From Betaproteobacteria bacterium (GTDB lineage: Bacteria; Pseudomonadota; Gammaproteobacteria; Burkholderiales; SG8-41), in the NCBI GenBank assembly GCA_016177355.1, contig JACOVL010000127.1:1-5458 (forward strand): DNA of 5,458 nucleotides, written 5' to 3'. The first letter of the stretch is position 1, and each line of letters begins with the position of its first letter. The position numbers and the translations under genes are program-made. This document shows positions 1 to 5,458 of this stretch, in pieces. The notes beneath the pieces are model-generated. The model ran no database searches and was not told where the DNA came from. It saw nothing but the letters and a program-made list of their open reading frames with translations.

Positions 1-24
1 GTCAATCAAGGCGAGGCGAACGAC

Positions 25-1002
25 ATGCTGAAGGCGGCGATCTATGGAATAGGCCGGTGGGGCAGCCGCCTGGCCGAGTCGGTGCAGGGGAGCCAGAAGA
101 TCAAGATCGTGAAGGGGATCACCCTCAACCCCGCCAATCACCGCGATTTCACCGAGAAGACCGGGGCGAAAGTCGTCTCGTCCTACGGGCGGGTGCTGAA
201 GGACCCGGAGGTGGACGCCGTCGTCCTCGCGACGCCGCACTCGCTGCACGTGAAGCAGATCGTGCAGGCGGCGAAAGCCGGCAAGCACGTCTTCGTCGAG
301 AAGCCGATCACGCTCACGCGCAAGACGGCGGAAAAAGCGGTGGAAGCGTGCCGCGCGGCGGGCGTCACGCTCGCCGTCGGCTTCAACCGCCGCCATTCGC
401 CGTCGTTCGTCGAGATGATGTACCGCATCCGCGCCGGCAAGATCGGCGACGTGCTGCACGTCGAGGCGGCGCATTCCGGACCCACCGGCTACGGCCTGGC
501 CGCGGACAGCTGGCGCTCCACGCGGGCGGAGGCGCCCGGCGGCGGCATGACCGGGCGCGGCGTCCACACGCTCGACGCGATGATCCAGGTGGCGGGCCTC
601 GTGACGAGCGTCTACGCGTTCAGCGACAAGCGCAAGCTGCCCGCCGAGATCGACATGGACGACGCGACCTCGATGCTGCTCAAGTTCGCGAGCGGCGCGA
701 CCGGTTCGCTCAGCACCGTATTCGTCACCGCCGACCTCTACCGCGTGCACGTCTTCGGCTCGAAGGGCTGGCTGGAGCTGCGCGGCGACACCGAGCTCAC
801 CATGCGCGGCCTGCAGGGCCAGCCGGAGCGGGTCACGCTGCCGGCAACGGACAAGGAAAAAGTGGAGCTCGAGGCGTTCGCCGACGCCGTCGAGGAGAAA
901 AAGCCCTTTACGGTGCCGCCCGAGGAAGCGATCAACGGCATCGCCGTGCTGGAGGCGATCGTCAAATCCGCCGCCAGTGGCAAGCCGATCCAGATCAAGT
1001 AA
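25..1002 (+). CDS. Gfo/Idh/MocA-family NAD(P)-dependent oxidoreductase
   Basis: Predicted cytoplasmic dehydrogenase of 325 residues, slightly short for a family that usually has about 330-380. The N-terminal Rossmann fold (about residues 1-120) opens with the dinucleotide-binding motif GIGRWG at 8-13. The family hallmark EKP is at 92-94, with K93 the expected catalytic lysine. The C-terminal α/β substrate domain (about 125-325) carries a GGGMTGRGVHTLD segment at 172-184, giving the conserved H181 and D184. Family members oxidise or reduce sugars, inositols and related polyols with NAD(P); the substrate here cannot be told. The start is supported by GAGG at 13-16, eight bases before the ATG. 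The frame stays open upstream to the window edge, but the Rossmann motif sits at the normal distance from this ATG. The gene converges on the oxidoreductase at 1094-2014. No signal peptide or membrane segment is seen. The family call is secure; the specific function is unknown. Confidence 0.93.
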   Translation: MLKAAIYGIGRWGSRLAESVQGSQKIKIVKGITLNPANHRDFTEKTGAKVVSSYGRVLKDPEVDAVVLATPHSLHVKQIVQAAKAGKHVFVEKPITLTRKTAEKAVEACRAAGVTLAVGFNRRHSPSFVEMMYRIRAGKIGDVLHVEAAHSGPTGYGLAADSWRSTRAEAPGGGMTGRGVHTLDAMIQVAGLVTSVYAFSDKRKLPAEIDMDDATSMLLKFASGATGSLSTVFVTADLYRVHVFGSKGWLELRGDTELTMRGLQGQPERVTLPATDKEKVELEAFADAVEEKKPFTVPPEEAINGIAVLEAIVKSAASGKPIQIK

Positions 1003-1004
1003 GA

Positions 1005-1066
1005 CGGGAGATCGTGAGATCGGGAGGTCGTGAGCGCGAAGACCCGTTCGCTCTCCCGCTCTCCCG
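1005..1066. repeat. Tandem and inverted GGGAG repeats in the convergent gap; possible bidirectional terminator
   Basis: Between two convergent stop codons, a 16-bp unit beginning GGGAG is repeated in tandem (1006-1021 and 1022-1037) with three mismatches. CGGGAG occurs at 1005-1010 and 1021-1026. Its reverse complement CTCCCG occurs at 1053-1058 and 1061-1066, so nested hairpins can form on either strand. GAGCG at 1032-1036 can also pair with CGCTC at 1049-1053. No run of T follows on either strand, so this is not a textbook intrinsic terminator. It could be a Rho-assisted stop, an RNA-stabilising hairpin or a dispersed intergenic repeat. Confidence 0.45.
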
Positions 1067-1093
1067 CCCTTCCGCCCTCACGTCATTCGGGCG

Positions 1094-2014
1094 TCAGCCG
1101 CGGTCGAGCTCTTCCTGGACCGCGGCGGCCGGGACCTTGATGCTGACGCCGGAGCGCTCTTCCTGCAGCAGCATGAAGATGCGCGAGTCGCGCTTGGCCC
1201 AGCCCTCGCGGTTCAGCGCTTCGGTCATCTCCTGCAGCACCGTGTTCGCGATCTTCATCGGGACGTGAAACTCGCGGCCGACCTCGGTGGCGAGCGTGAC
1301 GTCCTTGTGCGCGAGCTCGAGCGCAAACGCGGGTGGGTCGAATTTGCCGACCAGGAATTGCTCGGCGAGCCGGTCGAACGAGCGCCGGCGGCCGAACGCG
1401 CCCTGGCGCACCGCTTTCCACAGCGCGAGCGGCTCGACGCCGGCCTTCACTCCCATCGTGAACACCTCGGCGAGCGCGGCGAGGATCGCGTAGCCGGCGG
1501 TGTTGTGCACGAGCTTGGCGACGGTGCCGGCGCCGGCCGGCCCGATGTACGCGGCCTGGTCGCCGATCGCGTCGAGCACCGCCTTGTGCTTGTCGAACGC
1601 GGCGCGGTCGCCGCTCACCCACAACGCAAGCTTGCCGCTCTTCGCGCCGGCCGGCCCGCCGGAGACCGGCGCATCGAGCATCGCGATGCCCTTCGCCGCG
1701 AAGCGCTCGTTGAGGCGCCGCACCAGAGTGGGCGAGTTGGTGGAGAGGTCGAACCACGCAGCACCGTTGCGCATGCCCTCGAGCAGTTCCGCCGAAACCG
1801 CCTCGACTTCGCGCGGGCCCGGCAGCGAGGTGAACACCACGTCGGACGCTTCCGCGACCTTGCGCGCCGTGTCCGCCCAGGTCGCGCCGGCCTTCAAGTG
1901 CGGCTCCGCTTGCGCGCGCCGGATGTCGTTGACGATCACGTCGTAACCCCTGGCGCGGACGTTGAGCGCCATGTGGCCGCCCATGGTGCCGATGCCGATG
2001 AATCCCACTTTCAT
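1094..2014 (-). CDS. 3-hydroxyisobutyrate dehydrogenase-family NAD(P)-dependent oxidoreductase
   Basis: A 306-residue cytoplasmic β-hydroxyacid dehydrogenase, near the usual family length of about 290-300. The N-terminal Rossmann domain begins with the family signature FIGIGTMGGHMALN (residues 5-18). An acidic residue, D30, lies at the end of the second β-strand, where NADP-preferring members tend to have an NR pair, so NAD preference is inferred. The substrate-binding signature DAPVSGG is at 114-120. The catalytic lysine is K167 in GAGTVAKLVHNT (161-172), with N171 beside it. The all-helical C-terminal domain carries a KD pair at 237-238. Related enzymes oxidise 3-hydroxyisobutyrate or reduce tartronate semialdehyde; the substrate cannot be assigned here. 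It is the second gene of a leftward operon, 18 bp after the lyase gene, with an excellent AAGGGAG ribosome binding site six bases before the ATG. Confidence 0.93.
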   Translation of the reverse strand: MKVGFIGIGTMGGHMALNVRARGYDVIVNDIRRAQAEPHLKAGATWADTARKVAEASDVVFTSLPGPREVEAVSAELLEGMRNGAAWFDLSTNSPTLVRRLNERFAAKGIAMLDAPVSGGPAGAKSGKLALWVSGDRAAFDKHKAVLDAIGDQAAYIGPAGAGTVAKLVHNTAGYAILAALAEVFTMGVKAGVEPLALWKAVRQGAFGRRRSFDRLAEQFLVGKFDPPAFALELAHKDVTLATEVGREFHVPMKIANTVLQEMTEALNREGWAKRDSRIFMLLQEERSGVSIKVPAAAVQEELDRG

Positions 2015-2020
2015 GCAGTT

Positions 2021-2027
2021 CTCCCTT
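2021..2027 (-). promoter_or_regulatory. Strong Shine-Dalgarno for the gene at 1094-2014
   Basis: Read on the minus strand this is AAGGGAG, six bases before the ATG at 2014. It lies in the 18-bp gap after the upstream stop codon. It fixes the start of the downstream gene and suggests efficient independent initiation within the operon mRNA. Confidence 0.75.
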
Positions 2028-2032
2028 GAAAA

Positions 2033-3193
2033 CTAAGCTTTTTTCATCCTGGTGAACGCCTGCTCGAGGTCGGCGACGAGGTCGTCCGGGTCCTCGAGCC
2101 CGATGTGCAGCCGTATGGTCGGGCCGCCGGGCTCCCACTTCGTCGCCGTGCGGTACGGCGCGATCGGCGCGACGATGGCGAGACTCTCGAAACCGCCCCA
2201 GCTCGAGCCGATGGCGAAGAGCTCCAGCGCGTTGACGAATGCGGTAGCCTGCCGCTCGCTCGCTACCAGCACGAAGGAGAACAGCGAGGCCGCGCCCGTG
2301 AAATCGCGCTTCCACAAGGCGTGCCCGTGATCGCCCTCGAGCGCGGGGTAAATCACGCGCTTTACCTGCGGCCGCGATTGCAGCCAGCGCGCCACCTTGA
2401 GCGCGTTCGCCATCTGCTGTTTCATGCGCACCCCGATCGTGCGGAAGCCGCGCAGCGCGAGGTAGCAGTCGTCGGGGCTGACGCCGTAGCCGTAGTCGGC
2501 GACGGCGCGGCGCACGGTGAGCCAGTGCCGCTCGTTGGTGACGATCACGCCCATCACCACGTCCGAATGCCCGGCGATGTACTTGGTCGCGGCGTGAATC
2601 GAGACGTCCACGCCTTTCTCGAAGGAACGGAAGAAGTAGGGCGTTCCCCAAGTCGTGTCGGCGAGCACCGGTATCCCGCGCTCGTGCGCGACGGCGGCGA
2701 TCGCCGGGATGTCCTGCATTTCGAGGGTCAGCGAGCCGGGCGCCTCGCAGAACACGACCCGCGTGTTCGGCCTGATGAGTTTCCCGATGCCGGCGCCGAT
2801 CAGTGGATCGTAGTACTCGATCTCGATCCCGTTGGGTTTCAGGCGCCGGTCGCAGAAGGTGCGCGTAGGGGCATACACGGGATCGGGCACGAGCAGGTGA
2901 TCGCCGGACTTGAGGAAGGCCCACAGCGCCACCGCGATGGCAGCGAGCCCCGAAGGCAGCGCCACCGCCGCATGCCCGCCTTCCATCTGCGCCACGGCCT
3001 CTTCCAGCGCAAAGGTGGTCGGCGTGCCCGACAGCCCGTAGCGCACTTTCTTGTAATCGTCGCCGCTGCGCGCTTCGTACGTCTCGCGGTCGGGGAAGAT
3101 CACGGTGGAAGTGCGGAATACCGGCGTGTTGACCATGCCCTGATAGCGGGCAGGGTCGCGGCCGGTGCGTGCGAGGAGGGTGTCTTTCTTCAT
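2033..3193 (-). CDS. metC: Cystathionine β-lyase (MetC-type PLP-dependent lyase)
   Basis: A 386-residue cytoplasmic enzyme of the Cys/Met-metabolism PLP family, close to the length of E. coli MetC (395). MetC cleaves cystathionine to homocysteine, pyruvate and ammonia in methionine synthesis. The PLP-binding lysine is K204 in the signature SIHAATKYIAGHSD (198-211). D179 in LADTTWGTP is the expected partner of the pyridine nitrogen. R51 and Y52 in RYGLSGTPT would contact the cofactor phosphate of the neighbouring subunit. Y107 in PVYAPT should stack on the ring, and R361 in RLHIGLED should bind the substrate carboxylate. The SSWGGFESL segment (330-338) with W332 is typical of β-lyases rather than γ-lyases or γ-synthases. 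The start is the first ATG, preceded by a modest GGCGGA. It is the first gene of a leftward operon with the 1094-2014 dehydrogenase. A cysteine desulfhydrase or another C-S lyase is the main alternative. Confidence 0.88.
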   Translation of the reverse strand: MKKDTLLARTGRDPARYQGMVNTPVFRTSTVIFPDRETYEARSGDDYKKVRYGLSGTPTTFALEEAVAQMEGGHAAVALPSGLAAIAVALWAFLKSGDHLLVPDPVYAPTRTFCDRRLKPNGIEIEYYDPLIGAGIGKLIRPNTRVVFCEAPGSLTLEMQDIPAIAAVAHERGIPVLADTTWGTPYFFRSFEKGVDVSIHAATKYIAGHSDVVMGVIVTNERHWLTVRRAVADYGYGVSPDDCYLALRGFRTIGVRMKQQMANALKVARWLQSRPQVKRVIYPALEGDHGHALWKRDFTGAASLFSFVLVASERQATAFVNALELFAIGSSWGGFESLAIVAPIAPYRTATKWEPGGPTIRLHIGLEDPDDLVADLEQAFTRMKKA

Positions 3194-3226
3194 GTCGAAA
3201 TCCGCCGGAACCGGACTGGGGGCTCA

Positions 3227-3255
3227 ATTGTGCGCGGCGCACCGTGACGGTGCAA
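3227..3255 (-). promoter_or_regulatory. Candidate σ70-type promoter for the leftward lyase-dehydrogenase operon
   Basis: On the minus strand, a -35-like TTGCAC (plus-strand 3250-3255) and a -10-like CACAAT (3227-3232) are separated by exactly 17 bp. They match the consensus at 3/6 and 4/6 positions. Transcription would begin near 3220, leaving a leader of about 26 bases before the ATG at 3193. The palindrome at 3239-3253 occupies the -35 element and spacer, so a protein bound there should block this promoter. This is sequence matching only. Confidence 0.4.
3239..3253. promoter_or_regulatory. Perfect 15-bp palindrome, candidate operator
   Basis: GCACCGT-G-ACGGTGC is a perfect inverted repeat with 7-bp arms around a single central base, the form expected for a dimeric regulator site. 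It overlaps the -35 element and spacer of the candidate leftward promoter. Its centre (3246) lies about 61 bases upstream of the predicted rightward transcription start, a position typical of class I activator sites. No regulator gene is in the window, so the binding protein is unknown. Confidence 0.45.
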
Positions 3256-3271
3256 CATGTGGACTGGTGGA

Positions 3272-3300
3272 TTGATGGCGTCAGCGGTATGCCGGATAAT
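3272..3300 (+). promoter_or_regulatory. Candidate σ70-type promoter for the molybdoenzyme gene
   Basis: TTGATG at 3272-3277 and GATAAT at 3295-3300 are separated by an optimal 17 bp, matching the consensus at 4/6 and 5/6 positions. This stands out in such GC-rich sequence. Transcription would begin near 3307, about 42 bases before the ATG at 3349. That favours this ATG over the in-frame ATG at 3289, which lies inside the promoter. Confidence 0.5.
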
Positions 3301-3348
3301 CTGCGCCCTGCCCATTCCAATACACGGACTTTCCCGGATACCCCCGTC

Positions 3349-5458
3349 ATGGACGCGCACGCATCGCATCGCAGCAACCGCGTCGAGGACTTGCGGCTCG
3401 TCACCGGCGCCGGCAAGTACGCCGCCGACTGGAGCCTGCCCGGCCAGCTCCACGCCCACTTCGTGCGCACCGACCGCGCGCATGCCGAAATCGTCTCGGT
3501 GAACGTCGCGAAGGCGGCGCAGCACCCGGGCGTGAAGCGCGTCTACACCGGCGAGGACGCGCAGCGCGCCGGCTACGACCAGTACTTCGTGATCGTGAAT
3601 TTCCCGGGACGCGGCGGGAAGCACATCATCAAGCCGCCGCGGCCGATGCTGGCGGCGCGCAAGGTGCGCCACGTCGGCGACGCGCTGGCGATGGTGGTCG
3701 CGGATACGCCGGCCGCGGCGCAGGACGCCGCCGAACTGGTGGAGATCGAGTACCGTGACCTGCCGCCGGTGATATCCGCCGAGCAAGCGCTCGCTCCCGG
3801 TGCGCCGCAATTGCACGAGGAGGCGCCGGGCAATCTCGCTTTCGACTACGAGGCGGGCAGCGAGGAAGCCGTGAAAGCGGCGTTCGCGCAGGCCGCGCAC
3901 GTGACGAAGCTCGAGCTCGAGGTGACGCGCGTCGCGCCCAACCCGATGGAGCCGCGCGGCTGCACCGTGCGCTACGAGCCCAAGGACGATACCTACCACG
4001 TCCACGTCTGCATCCAGGGTATCAACATGATGCGCAAGCAGCTCGCGGCCATGACCGGCGTGCCGGAGGAGAGGCTCGTCATCCACGCGCAGGACGTCGG
4101 CGGCAGCTTCGGCCAGAGGAGCGCCGCCTATCCCGAATACAGCATGCAGATGCTCGCGGCGAAAGAGCTCGGCCGGCCGGTGCGGTGGATCTCCACGCGC
4201 TCCGAGGGTTTCGCCTCCGACACCCACGGCCGCGCCAATACGGTCGCCGGCGAGCTCGCCCTCGACCGCGACGGGAAATTTCTCGGCCTGCGGCTCGACT
4301 GGATCGCCGACATGGGCGGCTATCTCTCGGCGACCGGCTCGGCGAGCCATACGCGGAACCCCTCGACCTGCATGACCGGCGTCTACCGCATCCCCGCGCT
4401 CTACGGGCGTTTCCGGCTGGCGTTCACCAACACGGTGCCGGTCGCCGCCTACCGCGGCGCGGGGCGGCCCGACATGGCCTACGTGATCGAGCGCCTGGTG
4501 AGCCAGGCCGCGGCGGAACTGAATATCGACCCGGCCGAGCTGCGGCGCCGCAACTTCATCCCGCCCGAGGCTTTCCCGTACAAGACGCCGACCGGCTCGA
4601 CCTACGAAGCGGCCGACCTGCCCGGGGTGCTCGCGCGGGCGCTCAAGTTCGCCGACTGGAAGGGCTTTCCCGCGCGCCGGAAAAAATCGGTGAAGGCGGG
4701 CAAGCTCCGCGGCATCGGCATTTCCACCGTCATCGAGAACACGGGCGCCGGGCTGTTCCCCAAGGACCAGGTCGAAATCGTGGCGACCACTGCGGGCGGG
4801 ATCGATGTCTTCACGGTGTCGCAGTCGCAGGGGCAGGGACACGAGACCACGTTCGGCATGATCGTGGCGGACACGCTCGGCGTGCCGCTCGAGCGGGTGC
4901 GCATCCGGCAGGGCGTGAAGCCGCTCTTCGGCAACCACACGGGCGGCTCCCGCTCCACCGCCGGGGCCGGCAGCGCGTGCAGGCTCGCAGCGCTGAAGCT
5001 GATCGAGCAGGGCAGGTCGCTCGCGGCGGAGCAGCTCGACGCGGAGCCTTCGCAGGTGGATTACGCCAGGGGCGTGTTCACGGGGCGCAACTCGAAGCAG
5101 AAAATCAGCCTGCTCGATCTGGCGAAGAAACAGCCGGTCAGCGCAATGGGCGAAGGCAGCTTCGGCTCCACCTTCCCCAACGGCTGCCACATCAGCGAGG
5201 TGGAAATCGACCCCCAGACCGGCGTCGCGCGCATCGTCGCCTACAACGCGGTGGACGACTGCGGCAACGTCATCAACCACGCCGTGGTCGAGGGGCAGGT
5301 GCACGGGGGCGTGACGCAGGGCGCCGGCCAGATCTTCCGCGAGCAAGTCGTCTACGACCGCGAGACCGGGCAACTCCTGACCGGCAGCTTCATGGATTAC
5401 TGCATGCCGCGCGCGGGGCTGGTGCCGGTTATCCGCATGCACGAGCGCCCGCTGCCGA
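3349..5458 (+). CDS. Xanthine dehydrogenase/CoxL-family molybdopterin-binding large subunit (3' end outside window)
   Basis: The frame is open from 3349 to the window edge (703 codons), about 90% of a family that usually has 760-800 residues. It is the molybdenum-cofactor subunit of a hydroxylase that oxidises aldehydes, purines, N-heterocycles or similar substrates. The hammerhead domain (about 10-130) starts with RVEDLRLVTGAGKYAAD at 11-27. The cofactor-binding domains follow with GGSFGQR (251-257), AYRGAGRPDMAY (367-378), QGQGHET (494-500), GGSRS (532-536), and VEGQVHGG (647-654). AYRGAGR is the form II-like signature and lacks the AYxCSFR of true CO dehydrogenases, so a CO role is unlikely. 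The catalytic glutamate of the GVGEGG-type motif should lie just past the window end. There is no good Shine-Dalgarno before 3349; an in-frame ATG at 3289 would add 20 residues unlike the family. Partner 2Fe-2S and FAD subunits are not upstream. Substrate unknown. Confidence 0.92.
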   Translation, partial: MDAHASHRSNRVEDLRLVTGAGKYAADWSLPGQLHAHFVRTDRAHAEIVSVNVAKAAQHPGVKRVYTGEDAQRAGYDQYFVIVNFPGRGGKHIIKPPRPMLAARKVRHVGDALAMVVADTPAAAQDAAELVEIEYRDLPPVISAEQALAPGAPQLHEEAPGNLAFDYEAGSEEAVKAAFAQAAHVTKLELEVTRVAPNPMEPRGCTVRYEPKDDTYHVHVCIQGINMMRKQLAAMTGVPEERLVIHAQDVGGSFGQRSAAYPEYSMQMLAAKELGRPVRWISTRSEGFASDTHGRANTVAGELALDRDGKFLGLRLDWIADMGGYLSATGSASHTRNPSTCMTGVYRIPALYGRFRLAFTNTVPVAAYRGAGRPDMAYVIERLVSQAAAELNIDPAELRRRNFIPPEAFPYKTPTGSTYEAADLPGVLARALKFADWKGFPARRKKSVKAGKLRGIGISTVIENTGAGLFPKDQVEIVATTAGGIDVFTVSQSQGQGHETTFGMIVADTLGVPLERVRIRQGVKPLFGNHTGGSRSTAGAGSACRLAALKLIEQGRSLAAEQLDAEPSQVDYARGVFTGRNSKQKISLLDLAKKQPVSAMGEGSFGSTFPNGCHISEVEIDPQTGVARIVAYNAVDDCGNVINHAVVEGQVHGGVTQGAGQIFREQVVYDRETGQLLTGSFMDYCMPRAGLVPVIRMHERPLP

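Noticed and set aside
1..24. Possible tail of an upstream gene overlapping the first start codon (frame ending TGA at 29-31)
   Set aside because: Only nine codons are visible, so neither coding nor identity can be supported.
57..1268. A 403-codon plus-strand frame overlapping the first oxidoreductase
   Set aside because: Arginine/glycine-rich frame-shifted reading of the real gene at 25-1002, with no family resemblance.
2105..3247. A 380-codon plus-strand frame opposite the lyase gene
   Set aside because: Antisense shadow; the minus-strand protein has the complete PLP-lyase signature set.
3213..3267. GGACTGG repeated at 3213-3219 and 3261-3267 in the divergent region
   Set aside because: Too short, and not symmetrical about the palindrome; chance recurrence is likely in sequence of this composition.
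1083..3470. A 795-codon minus-strand frame spanning both operon genes and the control region
   Set aside because: Out-of-frame shadow of the lyase and dehydrogenase genes. Arginine-rich with no motifs, and it crosses two well-supported genes.
3257..3502. Small plus-strand frame of 81 codons over the promoter region and the start of the molybdoenzyme
   Set aside because: It overlaps the better-supported gene in another frame, has no ribosome binding site and resembles nothing recognisable.
3190..5442. A 750-codon open frame on the minus strand opposite the molybdoenzyme gene
   Set aside because: It mirrors the real gene. Its translation is rich in R, H, A, V and D with no recognisable domain, while the plus-strand frame shows a full set of family motifs. 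Long antisense frames are common in GC-rich coding DNA.
3349..5458. Interpretation as a carbon monoxide dehydrogenase (CoxL form I)
   Set aside because: The form I active-site signature AYxCSFR is absent; the protein has AYRGAGR at 367-373.

Overview
The window reads as an ordinary chromosomal stretch of a GC-rich bacterium, about two-thirds G+C by eye, with tightly packed genes. The families present are a Gfo/Idh/MocA oxidoreductase, a β-hydroxyacid dehydrogenase, a MetC-type PLP lyase and a CoxL-like molybdoenzyme. Together with the base composition they suggest a metabolically versatile proteobacterium, perhaps a betaproteobacterium (Burkholderiales-like). That placement is inference; no RNA gene or phylogenetic marker is present to fix it.

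Layout: (1) 25-1002, plus strand: a complete NAD(P)-dependent sugar-dehydrogenase-type oxidoreductase. (2) 1003-1093: a short convergent gap with a 16-bp tandem repeat and matching inverted repeats, possibly a terminator for both sides. (3) 1094-3193, minus strand: a two-gene operon, transcribed leftward. It begins with a cystathionine β-lyase-like gene (2033-3193). A 3-hydroxyisobutyrate-dehydrogenase-family gene (1094-2014) follows after only 18 bp, with its own strong ribosome binding site. (4) 3194-3348: a 155-bp divergent control region. It holds a plausible σ70-type promoter for each direction and a perfect 15-bp palindrome placed to affect both. (5) 3349 to the window end, plus strand: the molybdopterin-binding large subunit of a xanthine dehydrogenase/aldehyde oxidase/CoxL-family hydroxylase, cut off by the window edge.

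How they work together: no single pathway is evident. The lyase and dehydrogenase are very likely co-transcribed, so they may act on related small acids or amino acids, but the substrate of the dehydrogenase cannot be read from the sequence. The molybdoenzyme needs electron-transfer partners (2Fe-2S and FAD subunits) that are not upstream and would be expected downstream, outside the window. I found no mobile element, CRISPR array, tRNA, rRNA or clear undescribed system. The most interesting non-coding signal is the shared divergent control region.
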